This document shows positions 36,437-45,319 of a DNA stretch of 64,000 nucleotides, one piece after another (positions within the stretch are counted from its first letter, which is position 1; the number at the start of each line of letters is the position of its first letter). The notes under the pieces are model-generated. The model had not been told where the DNA came from. It did no database searches and was given only the letters and a program-made list of their open reading frames with translations. Origin of the DNA: Rhodococcus jostii RHA1 (GTDB lineage Bacteria; Actinomycetota; Actinomycetes; Mycobacteriales; Mycobacteriaceae); contig NC_008268.1 of NCBI RefSeq assembly GCF_000014565.1, positions 1,736,001 to 1,800,000 of the forward strand, read 5' to 3'. Position numbers and translations under genes: made by a program.

Positions 36437-38350
36437 CTAGTGGGTTAATGCTGAGCTCACTGCCGTCGACGGTACATACCGAAACGCGGCCTCCGTGAGC
36501 TGCGGTGAGTGCACCTTGCGCTGCATGCATGGCCCCTTACGCATGATGTGCAGTGCAGTGGTCGCGGCGGCCCTCGTAACGGCCACGTCGTCTAGGAGTC
36601 GTTCGAGATCGTCCAAACTGTATGCGTACAGAAAACTCTGGCCTGGGCCGGACTCCTCGTACTCCGCAGGGACGATTCGAATGGTGGGGTGTCGACGCGA
36701 GAACGCAAGCTCCGAATACTCCGTCGGGAACAGCTCGGCATCATTAACTTGGACCTTCCCCCCGGGGCTAGCACTGCCGCCGTCATAGAACAGCGTCAAG
36801 GTCTCGGTCATTGCGATGGTGATGCACGACAGTCGGCCCCGTTTCCAACCAGGCTTCGTCAAGCAGCTCAACGCCCACGACTGATACTCGGTCCGCGCCG
36901 GGTACGGCACGCACCGCGCAAGGTACTGACCAATAATTCGAGTAATTTGATCTGCGTCGGGCAGAGTGACGAATTGCCGGAAGTTGACAGTGGAGCTGGC
37001 GAGGCGCTCCTCGGAATACGCGCGTCGCCCAGCTAAATCTGAAGCATTCGTGCTATCCGGCGCGCTCAGCCATTTCTCCTGCTCGACAGGTGAAACGATC
37101 CTATCGAGATGCTTACTTGCTCCGATCATAGTCGCCATCTCGTTGATGTTGCGAGCAAGTAGACCAACGTTCTGCGCTGCGTGGATAAAGATCCGCTCTT
37201 GAATCCGAAGGTGACGCTTCACATCCGGAACTCGGCGTGGAATATCATCCGAACGTATCCGAACCCCCTGTAAATCGGAATACCGCGCGCGGTGCTGGTC
37301 AAGACGTACAGGCAGATTGACCGACTCTCCCACGTAGCACTGCCCGTCCGAGAACTCGAGCACGTAGTATCCCTCAGTTCCGTGGTGACGATCCTTCAGA
37401 TAGCGCGCAACCGCCGCCCGTGTGGGCGACAGCCGTTCAGAAAAGCCGCTCACGCCCGCCCAATCGGCAATCATCTCCAGCCGGGCGCCGACGACGTCGC
37501 TCGAAGGCGAGTCTTCCGCCTTCAGCGGAGTGACCGGGAGACTCGATGTGGGAATACTCGCACCTTCTGAATGCCACCTTGTGGCCATAACAGTGGAGTC
37601 CAGCACTGAGTCTGGGGCACCCAAAGCCATCACCCACACGAACTCGTCGAGATCTCCGCAAGCAATACGCCCAGAAGCACCGGCAAACCCTGCCGCTTCG
37701 GAATTGAGCACCCACCCGTCGTTGTGGAGAAGCCAGGAACTGTTGATTGCTCCAGGCACAAGAGGGTTCTCCCCTTCCGCTGGCGCGACGAGAAGCCGCT
37801 CGTCGATCTGTCGGGGCAAACGACCAGCGATTCGTACCTCGGGGAGACCATCAGTGACTGCGTGGGTGACTGACATTTCCCACCCCATCGCAAGGCCCCA
37901 GACGTAGAGACCGCATGGCTCCTGCAGCTGATCACAAAGCCTGTCGAGTAGCGCATCATCCCCGGCGCCAGCACTTAGATCGACGAACATCGGGTCCGTC
38001 GTGTGTGAAGGAACCAAATATGCTGGTACACATCTCAAGACGTCCGAAAGAAGTGTGTCGACATCCTTAGGCTCGACAGCCCCCTCCTCCGACACCGAGC
38101 CAGTCGACTGACTGTCGATTCGCCACTGGCTTCCCTCGAATACCGCAGCCATCTGCACGGCATCCAACCCTGGTGACGGTGCCACTGCCCGGATTCGGAG
38201 GGCAAGTTGGCCGCGAACCCACTGTAAGCTCGCTTGCGACGACCACCCTGCGCAGGGGGCAACAGCAGCCAGATCGCCGAGCTCGTCCGAACCTTCGTTC
38301 AACAGAAGCGCGATTTCCACGAAATTCTCCTCGCCGTTATCGGACGCCAT
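36437..38350 (-). CDS. GIY-YIG nuclease-domain protein with large unknown flanking regions
   Basis: The 637-residue protein carries a clear GIY-YIG core: GYYVLEF at 327, YVGES at 339 and the arginine at 349 in LPVRLDQH. The N-terminal 300 residues contain alternating strands and helices with no family I recognise, and the C-terminal ~230 residues are also unassigned. ATG 38350 lies 2 bases after the GTPase stop, so the two are coupled. GIY-YIG enzymes cut DNA as restriction or homing nucleases. Placed behind a GTPase gene, this protein is a good candidate for a nuclease effector of the system. I cannot tell whether the active-site glutamate is kept. Confidence 0.8.
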   Translation of the reverse strand: MASDNGEENFVEIALLLNEGSDELGDLAAVAPCAGWSSQASLQWVRGQLALRIRAVAPSPGLDAVQMAAVFEGSQWRIDSQSTGSVSEEGAVEPKDVDTLLSDVLRCVPAYLVPSHTTDPMFVDLSAGAGDDALLDRLCDQLQEPCGLYVWGLAMGWEMSVTHAVTDGLPEVRIAGRLPRQIDERLLVAPAEGENPLVPGAINSSWLLHNDGWVLNSEAAGFAGASGRIACGDLDEFVWVMALGAPDSVLDSTVMATRWHSEGASIPTSSLPVTPLKAEDSPSSDVVGARLEMIADWAGVSGFSERLSPTRAAVARYLKDRHHGTEGYYVLEFSDGQCYVGESVNLPVRLDQHRARYSDLQGVRIRSDDIPRRVPDVKRHLRIQERIFIHAAQNVGLLARNINEMATMIGASKHLDRIVSPVEQEKWLSAPDSTNASDLAGRRAYSEERLASSTVNFRQFVTLPDADQITRIIGQYLARCVPYPARTEYQSWALSCLTKPGWKRGRLSCITIAMTETLTLFYDGGSASPGGKVQVNDAELFPTEYSELAFSRRHPTIRIVPAEYEESGPGQSFLYAYSLDDLERLLDDVAVTRAAATTALHIMRKGPCMQRKVHSPQLTEAAFRYVPSTAVSSALTH

Positions 38351-38352
38351 CA

Positions 38353-39522
38353 CTACACCCACACCCCCCGCTGCGCGAGGATCCAGCGCACGGGGTCGAG
38401 GCACCGGAAGGGTGAGATCCCGCTGTCGTGGAGTCGATCTCCGACGGGTGATTCGCCGAGCGCCGAGACGGCGAAGAATCGGCTCGGCAGGGCGTTGCCG
38501 GTGGCCGGCTGATCCACCGACATCACCATGGACCGTGCTTCGAGCTTGTCGAGAAGGCTGCGCACCTCGTCGTGCAGCAGCTGACCGTCGACCTCGTGAT
38601 ACGGCGCGCGCTGGAGGCTGGGGTCACGCAGGAAGGCCGCGCCCCGCTGGGACATGATCTCGCTCCAGTCGCCGCCCTCCACCCGCTCGAGTGCTTGCAG
38701 CGCATCGAACTTCGACAGCACCACGGCCAGGTTCGGGGTCCCGGCCCCGATGATCGACAACACCGTCCGCAGCACTGACCGCGGGTCGCCACCCACCCGC
38801 TCCTGCGCCGGCACCAGGTCGTGCAGCTGCTGCCGCACCGATTCGACCTTCAGCGGATCGAACATGAACACCACACCGTCGGCCTGCGCGAAGAACTGCA
38901 TGTGCGTCACATCCACGTTGCCCGGGTTCTCGAGGTCCTCCCCCGCCACATCCCGGATCACGAGGTACTGTCGGGTGTCGTCCCGCAGGCCGGGGCCGAG
39001 GCTGAAGATCAGCGGCTCACGCTGATACGGGTTGCCGGTGTGCGAGGCCGGTGTCGACTCGAGAATGCCCCGCTCCTCGAACAGCGGCCGCTCGTAGTGC
39101 TCACGGAAGTTCACCTCGGTCTCACCGGTGGCAGGCTCCACCACCCGGTTCAGCCGCTCCCCCAGCAACTGCAGGGTCTTCACCAGAGCCGCGATATAGA
39201 CGGTCTTTCCGGTGGCCCGGGCGCCGGCCATCGCGATGCAGGCAGCCCGGCCATCACGCCAGCCGACGGGCAGCCGGAAGTGGCACTGCGGGCACACCTC
39301 CACAGCGGGACCGCCGGCCTTCCCCGTCGCGTAGTCGTCCTCGGGGGCCCAGTCGTCGGCTGCGTCGGCAGGACGCTGGAGTTCGATGATCTTCCCGGAC
39401 CGGACGGGGCTGCCGTGATAGCGGGTCGCGACGTCGTCGACCTCGACGTCGGTCGGAGCGACAGCCGTCCACGCAAATCGGTCGCCGTTCAGGGCCGTGA
39501 AACACCGGGGGCATTTCGTCAT
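38353..39522 (-). CDS. zinc-ribbon P-loop GTPase (double-GTPase-2-like)
   Basis: The 389-residue protein begins with a split zinc ribbon (C4-x2-C7 and C77-x2-C80) and then a P-loop, GARATGKT (100-107). A G3-like DVAG follows at 191-194 and an SKFD (270-273) in place of the usual NKxD guanine motif. This fits TRAFAC-type GTPases that I recall as DO-GTPase2 in predicted NTP-dependent conflict systems. ATG 39522 overlaps the preceding stop by 4 bases (ATGA). An upstream extension of the frame is shadow sequence. It probably acts as the regulatory switch between the assembly proteins and the downstream nucleases (inference). Confidence 0.78.
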   Translation of the reverse strand: MTKCPRCFTALNGDRFAWTAVAPTDVEVDDVATRYHGSPVRSGKIIELQRPADAADDWAPEDDYATGKAGGPAVEVCPQCHFRLPVGWRDGRAACIAMAGARATGKTVYIAALVKTLQLLGERLNRVVEPATGETEVNFREHYERPLFEERGILESTPASHTGNPYQREPLIFSLGPGLRDDTRQYLVIRDVAGEDLENPGNVDVTHMQFFAQADGVVFMFDPLKVESVRQQLHDLVPAQERVGGDPRSVLRTVLSIIGAGTPNLAVVLSKFDALQALERVEGGDWSEIMSQRGAAFLRDPSLQRAPYHEVDGQLLHDEVRSLLDKLEARSMVMSVDQPATGNALPSRFFAVSALGESPVGDRLHDSGISPFRCLDPVRWILAQRGVWV

Positions 39523-40517
39523 CGTCGTACGCCTTCCGAAAACAAGCTCGTTGACACATCGGCCAGAAGCGAGGTCACCACTGCAGAGAGACTCGACAGC
39601 TCGGGCTGCGAGCCGGACACGGCAGTCGACGGCACAACGGTGACGCCGGGCCCGCCGTCGACCGTGTCGCCTACGAGCACGAGATGACGGATCACCGCGT
39701 CGGTGCACTCACCCGACCAGTCGGCGGGCACCGCATCGGTCACCGTGAACGCCAGGGTGCGGGTGTCGCGCTCACCCCGGTCGACGGCCGCCGAACGGAA
39801 GCCCATCCCCAGCGCGGCCGAGTCGAGCTCCGCCTGAACCTGATTCGCGACGTCCCGCAGCTCGGTGACGGGCAGGGTGGTCACCGAATGGCCGATCAGA
39901 TGGACCGCCAGCTCTTCGCGGGCACCCACCACCGCCGCAACCCCGGCGAGGACGTCGATCACCGTGCGGATGCTGCCGTCGTCGATTCGCGCCAGCATCG
40001 ACATGGTGGTGTCGACGTCGACCTCCACGTCGAAGCGGCGCGGTTCGGGCAAACGGTCGAGCGCGAGGGCACTGCGCGCGGCCGATCGGGCCCGGGACCC
40101 CACGTCGGTGAGGGACACGTCCACGACGGTCCGGCGGGCGGTGATCGCGACCCTCGGCCCCGCCGGGGCGATCGTCGCCAACTCCACCTGGTGCAGCCCC
40201 GACACGTCGACGGGGGTCAGCTCGGCGCGCTCGGAATCGAGGTCGCGACTGCTGTCGACGCCGATCGTCACCTGCAGCACCGTCCCGTCCGGGAAGGCCG
40301 CGCTCTCGCCGTCCGGCCGGGCCACGACCACGATCTCGGAGTCGACCCGCGGCAGGATCAGCAACCCGACCCGCGGATACAGCGCCGGTTCCGCCGGCCT
40401 GCCGTCGGGCAACGTGGCGCGCACCGCGACGGCCGTCGTGACCGCGGCCACGGTGACCGCGAGCGGCCGATTGGGCAGTTCGACGCGGCCCGCACCGTTC
40501 AGCACATATCCCGACAT
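39519..40517 (-). CDS. cytosolic vWA-like protein
   Basis: The 332-residue protein has an N-terminal beta-rich domain (about 1-140) and then a Rossmann-like vWA fold. The MIDAS loop reads DTTMS at 169-173 instead of the usual DxSxS, after the hydrophobic strand FDVEVDV; later GHSVTTLP and TVTDAVP match further metal-site loops. No signal peptide or membrane helix is present, so it acts in the cytosol. ATG 40517 follows a long purine site (GGGGAAAGGGA). It overlaps the GTPase gene by 4 bases. vWA proteins are common adaptors in TerD and GTPase conflict systems. Confidence 0.68.
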   Translation of the reverse strand: MSGYVLNGAGRVELPNRPLAVTVAAVTTAVAVRATLPDGRPAEPALYPRVGLLILPRVDSEIVVVARPDGESAAFPDGTVLQVTIGVDSSRDLDSERAELTPVDVSGLHQVELATIAPAGPRVAITARRTVVDVSLTDVGSRARSAARSALALDRLPEPRRFDVEVDVDTTMSMLARIDDGSIRTVIDVLAGVAAVVGAREELAVHLIGHSVTTLPVTELRDVANQVQAELDSAALGMGFRSAAVDRGERDTRTLAFTVTDAVPADWSGECTDAVIRHLVLVGDTVDGGPGVTVVPSTAVSGSQPELSSLSAVVTSLLADVSTSLFSEGVRR

Positions 40518-40569
40518 CAGTTCGATCCCTTTCCCCTGCATGCGTTGCGCATGCCTACTGTCGTGCCGC

Positions 40570-43311
40570 TCATCGCCGACCCGACCGTTCGTGAGCGAGC
40601 AGCACGAACCCTGATTCGACGTCCTCGAGCCAGCTCGACGCGAACCGCGCATACGCGTCACCGGCCCGGAACCGGTCGCCGACGTCGTGGCGTTCCCGCA
40701 TCTCGGCGCGCAGCGCGGCAGACACCTCGTAGGCGCCGACAGGACCGCGGTAGTCACCGTCGCCCATGACGATCGACGCGACCTGCTCGAGCAGCGACCG
40801 CCGGGCCTGCGCCGGCCCGACCTGGAGTCGGCACAGCAGGTCGTCGCGGCTCAACACCGATTCGATGTGCGGCGCCACCGGCGAGCTGAGGACAGCCGAC
40901 CGGACCACCCAGTGCTCGTTCAGGGCACCACTTCTCACCAGGTCGACCAGGGCGGTGATCGCGAAATCCGAGTCCGCGTCCACCGCGCGCGCCAGAGCGT
41001 CGATGTGTTCGGCGGGCATCGTGGGCATGTAGGTGCCGTTGTGCGGCGGAAAGAACTGGAACCCGGCGACAGCGACCACGGCGAGTCGGACGAGCAGATC
41101 CGGCGGAAGCTGCGCGGGGCAGGCGTCTCCGTAGTCCATGAGCACCTGCCAGCCGTGCCGTTCGAGTGCCCGTCGGAGCCTCGGGTCGTCGATATTGTCC
41201 CACTGGTCCTGCGCCCGGATGAGCGCCCACGACACCGCGAGTGCGTCGACCGGGTGCGTGTCGCCGGAGACCGACGTGCCGCCGCGATTCGCGTCGATGT
41301 GCTTGACGAGCATCTCCACCTCGGGTCCCCACGGCTCGAGCACGAGAACAGGAATCAGGAAGCGGGGCGAGACGTGATCGGGGAATGCGCCGACGAGTTC
41401 GCACCACTGCCCGAGGGTCCAGGGGTAGGCGTCGACGAGCGCATCGATGTCGCTCGACGCCCAGCCGCCCGCGCTCGCTTCGTAGAGGGCCCGCCAGAGG
41501 GCCAGCGGCGCATAGCCTTCCCATGCCCGCTTGTGATCCTCGGTGCCGCTCTTCACCACCGAGAACACCGCGTCGGCGACGATGGCACACAGCGGTTCGG
41601 CGCTGCGTGACGGTGCGGCGGTCAGTTCGTCGGAGGTCGGTACGCGCACCTCGTCGACGAGCCACCGCAACACCTCTGGTGCGAGCCGGGCGCCGAGGGG
41701 GCGGCCGGCGAAATCCGGGTGACCGGCGACGGCCGCCTGCAGCAGCCGATACGTGACGGTTCCGACGGCACCGAGCCCGCTGACCAGTGCTGGCCCCGCC
41801 GCGTGATCGCACAGGACCGGGACGACGACGCGGTCGAGCAACTGGGCGGCGAGGTCGTGCCCGGAGTCGCCGACGAGGTGTGCGTGCAGGAGCAGATCGA
41901 GCCTCTTCACCGCATCGCGCGCGGCGGCAGCGGAGTCGGTTCCCTGACTCTGCAAGAGCGTCGAGAGGGCCTTCGCCGCTTCCCGCTCAAGATCCTCCGA
42001 ATGCGGCCACGTCTCGAACAGGGCGAACTCGGTCGGACCGGAAGCACGGATCCAATCACGGTCGGCGAGGGCCCGATACGTGAGAACCCGTCCGGCCACA
42101 TCCCACACCACCGGTGCCGGTTGGCCGTTCTGCTGCCAGTCCGCGACCACTCGCCACGCCTCGCTCATGTTTCCGGGAAGGTGTTCGTCCACCACATGTG
42201 CGACGACCGCCAGTTCGTCGGGGAACGATGCCAGCGCGTCCGGCGACTGCGCGAGCACAACAGCCGTGGCCTCAGGCAGGGCGTCGTGCAATTCGGGATT
42301 CGCGATCACGGCCATGGCGAGCGGCCAGGCGCCGGCGAGGTCGCGGTCCCCCACCGCGGCGGCCAGGGCGTCCTGATGGTCGAGTGCGCGTCGGGCGCTG
42401 TCGGGATCGACGAGCACGGTCTGCGCGAGCACCGACCACGCCGTGACCGGCACGAGTTGCCCCGTCGCGGTCTGGTGCGGTTCGCCGCCCCACTCGCCGA
42501 CGTCGGGGGTGTCGGTCTCGCCGAGAACGACGCACCCGGCGATACCGTCCACGGCGTCGCCGGGCGGCACACATGCCAGATGCACTCCCCGCGACAAGGT
42601 GTCGACGACGGTCGAACTTCGGTCCGCGGTCGACCACCCGAACTTCTGCGCGGCACCGGGCGACATGAAGTGCGAGACCGCACCGATCCACCGGGCCGCG
42701 TTCTCCGAGTCGGCGCACCCCAGCACGACGCCCGGGCCGCCGTGCATCGCCTGATCCACCGCGTCGAGGAGAACACCGAGCACACCGACGCGCCACGTTC
42801 CGGGATCGAGCAGGAACTCGAGAACGGCTGCACGATCGATGATTCCGCCGGGTGCAGGTGCGTTGTCGGGGAGTTCGGCCGCAGCGACCGCGTCCGCGCC
42901 ATACGGTGCGAGCCAGTCGTGCGAACCCCACCGCTCGATGGGGCGGACGGACGTGTCCGGGGCACGGTCGACGACGACGTGCGCGAAGACGTTGCCGGGA
43001 CGCCCCGACGCATCGGCACCGGCGGGCGCCGTGTGCCAGTAACAGCCGCCGGTCTCGGTCGGCGCGTAGACCAGCCGCCGCGGTCGCGCCGCGATGTCGG
43101 CCGGTGTCGGGAACTGCGGGAGTGCCTGCACGGAGTCGAACCGTGTCGCGACACCGGCGCGCATGAATTCCTGCTCGGCAGCGCTGACGCCGTCGCTGAC
43201 GTCCTTGACCTGCCAGCCGCCGCCCGCCCGGCCCCGATCGGGAGCGTCGAACGACGTGTAGGTGAGTTGACCGAACCGCGGCGGTTCGGGTGTCTGCCGC
43301 GGTGCGCTCAT
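40570..43311 (-). CDS. GTPase-associated protein 1-like (GAP1) protein
   Basis: The 913-residue protein starts with FGQLTYTSFDAPDRGRAGGGWQVKDVS and continues with PARPRRLVYAPTE-type and NVFAHVVVDR segments. That pattern matches the N-terminal domain (type 2) of GTPase-associated protein 1 as I remember it. About 700 residues of helical middle and C-terminal regions follow, with repeated tryptophans and no catalytic motif I can name. Such proteins are predicted adaptors in GTPase-centred conflict systems. Its start overlaps the stop of the Fn3-like gene by 4 bases (ATGA). A 52-base gap separates it from the vWA-like gene. Confidence 0.75.
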   Translation of the reverse strand: MSAPRQTPEPPRFGQLTYTSFDAPDRGRAGGGWQVKDVSDGVSAAEQEFMRAGVATRFDSVQALPQFPTPADIAARPRRLVYAPTETGGCYWHTAPAGADASGRPGNVFAHVVVDRAPDTSVRPIERWGSHDWLAPYGADAVAAAELPDNAPAPGGIIDRAAVLEFLLDPGTWRVGVLGVLLDAVDQAMHGGPGVVLGCADSENAARWIGAVSHFMSPGAAQKFGWSTADRSSTVVDTLSRGVHLACVPPGDAVDGIAGCVVLGETDTPDVGEWGGEPHQTATGQLVPVTAWSVLAQTVLVDPDSARRALDHQDALAAAVGDRDLAGAWPLAMAVIANPELHDALPEATAVVLAQSPDALASFPDELAVVAHVVDEHLPGNMSEAWRVVADWQQNGQPAPVVWDVAGRVLTYRALADRDWIRASGPTEFALFETWPHSEDLEREAAKALSTLLQSQGTDSAAAARDAVKRLDLLLHAHLVGDSGHDLAAQLLDRVVVPVLCDHAAGPALVSGLGAVGTVTYRLLQAAVAGHPDFAGRPLGARLAPEVLRWLVDEVRVPTSDELTAAPSRSAEPLCAIVADAVFSVVKSGTEDHKRAWEGYAPLALWRALYEASAGGWASSDIDALVDAYPWTLGQWCELVGAFPDHVSPRFLIPVLVLEPWGPEVEMLVKHIDANRGGTSVSGDTHPVDALAVSWALIRAQDQWDNIDDPRLRRALERHGWQVLMDYGDACPAQLPPDLLVRLAVVAVAGFQFFPPHNGTYMPTMPAEHIDALARAVDADSDFAITALVDLVRSGALNEHWVVRSAVLSSPVAPHIESVLSRDDLLCRLQVGPAQARRSLLEQVASIVMGDGDYRGPVGAYEVSAALRAEMRERHDVGDRFRAGDAYARFASSWLEDVESGFVLLAHERSGRR

Positions 43312-45305
43312 TCCACCGGTCCGGGCGGAAGGTCGAGCAGGCGAAGCTGATCGACCGGCGGATCGATCAGCGCGAGAGTCCGGTTGGTCTCCGGCCGCAC
43401 ATCGGCGAAGACGCGCAGGAATCCCATCTTGCCGGTCACGTCCGCGGTCCAGGGCTGACCGAATTCCTTGCGCAGACCGCGCGGGTGGAAGCTCCGGGCA
43501 CCGGCCGTGGTCTGGCCCTCGCCGCGGACCTCGAGGGGCTCGCCGTCGCGGGCGCTGAGCGGGAGCCGCCCGGCGTTGAACACGACGACGAACGGCGGTG
43601 CCGTCGGCAGCTCGAGTTCGGACGCGAGCCGGATAACGGCGGTCGCGGCGTTACCGGTCGGTGAGCGCTTGGTCTCCAGCCGGTACTCGATGCGCAGCAG
43701 ACCCGGGTACTCGACGGTGGCCGGGATCCCGACGATTCGTTCACCCGCCGTGTAGGCGACGGGGACGACGTGGACGGAACATCCCCGCGGCGGCAGCGGT
43801 TCGGGCAGATGCAGTCCGCCGTCCCGGTCGTACGTCGAGCGGGAGATCTCGGCCATCGGCCGCTGCTCGATCGCATGCTCGGCGGAAATCTCCGGCGCAC
43901 TGAGGTATACGGATACCGACGCCGCACCCTCCGGCCACGGGAACGTGAGCACCTGCTCGGAGCAGCGTTCGACGATCCGGACGCCCCGCAGCGGCGGCAG
44001 CGGACGCGTCGCGATGAACGTGCGGCCCACCTGAACCTGCCCGTCGAGCGCCGTCACCGGGGTGAAGTACGCGCGCACCCAGCCCCGCGGCCACGACACA
44101 TCCGTCATCCGGTGCGTGCCGTCCTCGCCCTCGACGGCCGGGTGCACCAGCCGCGCGGAACCGGGCAGTCCACCCGACAATTCGAGAGCGTCCGCGGCGA
44201 GCACCGCGCCGTCGAGACCGGCCCGCGGCGCCGACTCCGTGCGATACAGCACCACGGAGCCGATACCGGGCGGGGTCCACTGCAGATCGAACCGCAGGTT
44301 GTCGCTGTCCCCGTGGGTGGTGACGTGCAGGTCCTCGACCTCTTCGAGCACCGCCGACACCGCGATCTCGGCCTGCGCGACCGCCGACAGGCGGGTGTGC
44401 CCGTCCACCTCCACCTCGCAGATCGCGCGGTAGAGGTAGCGCTGCCCGCGGCGGGCGTCGCGATCGACGAACCCGCCGAGATTCGCCTGGTCCGCGAGGA
44501 TGCGGTGCCGCTGGTCGTTGTCGACGCGGACGCTGCCGTCCAGCGGGATGCGCAGCACGCGGACGGTGCTGACGGTGGGCCAGGCACTCCACTGGCCGAT
44601 GACGGCTCCCTCGTCCTCCATCACGACGACATCGGTGACCGGACTGAGGATGTGGCCTTCCGCGATGAGAACGGGTTGCCGTCGGACGGCGTCCCGCTCG
44701 TCGCGTCCGACGTGGCACCAGATCTGCAGGTGCCGCACCGCGGCGGCCGGGGGTTCGGTGTCGACGAGGAGTGTGCCCCGGGTGACACCGACGAGCCGGC
44801 CCGCCTCCGGCTTGTAGGCGCGATGGTTCTCACCGGATACGACCCGGTAGAGCACGGTCTGCCCCGCCTGCGCCTGCATCGGCTCCCACTCGAGCAGGTG
44901 CCCACCGGTGGGCTCGGTGCTGATCGTCACCGCGCCGACGGGGTGATCCGAGTCGGCGTGCAGGAATTCGCAGAAGTCCTCGGTGCGGAACGACACCACG
45001 TGCTCGCTGCCCGGTGCGGGTTCGGTGACCGGCGGCGGCGCGGCGGGTGCGGACGCACGGGTGGTCGCCGTGGCCGGGGCGGACGTCAACACGGCGACGA
45101 CGTCACCGACGAACGGCTTCGCCTGCCGGGGCAGCATCGGTTCGATCTCCTCGGCGGTGCGCCGGTTCGATCGGAGGATCTGCTGCAGATGCGTGTCCTT
45201 GACCACACCGGGGCGCAGCCTGCCGCCCTCGATCTGCTGCTGTCGCCACTGCTGTAATGCCGCGAGGGCACCGTCGGACACTGCGGGGGAGGCAACCTCG
45301 GTCAC
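43308..45305 (-). CDS. large beta-rich (Fn3/Ig-like) protein of the GTPase operon
   Basis: The 665-residue protein has a helical N-terminus (about 1-60), a Pro/Ala-rich linker, and then several successive beta-sandwich-like units with the strand pattern and YLYRAICEVEV or RAYFTPVTAL endings typical of fibronectin type III repeats. There is no signal peptide or membrane helix, so these repeats are predicted to be cytosolic. It lies between the membrane protein gene (14-base gap) and the GAP1-like gene (4-base overlap). A scaffold role is likely; the exact domain family is uncertain. Confidence 0.65.
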   Translation of the reverse strand: MTEVASPAVSDGALAALQQWRQQQIEGGRLRPGVVKDTHLQQILRSNRRTAEEIEPMLPRQAKPFVGDVVAVLTSAPATATTRASAPAAPPPVTEPAPGSEHVVSFRTEDFCEFLHADSDHPVGAVTISTEPTGGHLLEWEPMQAQAGQTVLYRVVSGENHRAYKPEAGRLVGVTRGTLLVDTEPPAAAVRHLQIWCHVGRDERDAVRRQPVLIAEGHILSPVTDVVVMEDEGAVIGQWSAWPTVSTVRVLRIPLDGSVRVDNDQRHRILADQANLGGFVDRDARRGQRYLYRAICEVEVDGHTRLSAVAQAEIAVSAVLEEVEDLHVTTHGDSDNLRFDLQWTPPGIGSVVLYRTESAPRAGLDGAVLAADALELSGGLPGSARLVHPAVEGEDGTHRMTDVSWPRGWVRAYFTPVTALDGQVQVGRTFIATRPLPPLRGVRIVERCSEQVLTFPWPEGAASVSVYLSAPEISAEHAIEQRPMAEISRSTYDRDGGLHLPEPLPPRGCSVHVVPVAYTAGERIVGIPATVEYPGLLRIEYRLETKRSPTGNAATAVIRLASELELPTAPPFVVVFNAGRLPLSARDGEPLEVRGEGQTTAGARSFHPRGLRKEFGQPWTADVTGKMGFLRVFADVRPETNRTLALIDPPVDQLRLLDLPPGPVE

Positions 45306-45319
45306 GGTTCCACTCGCTT

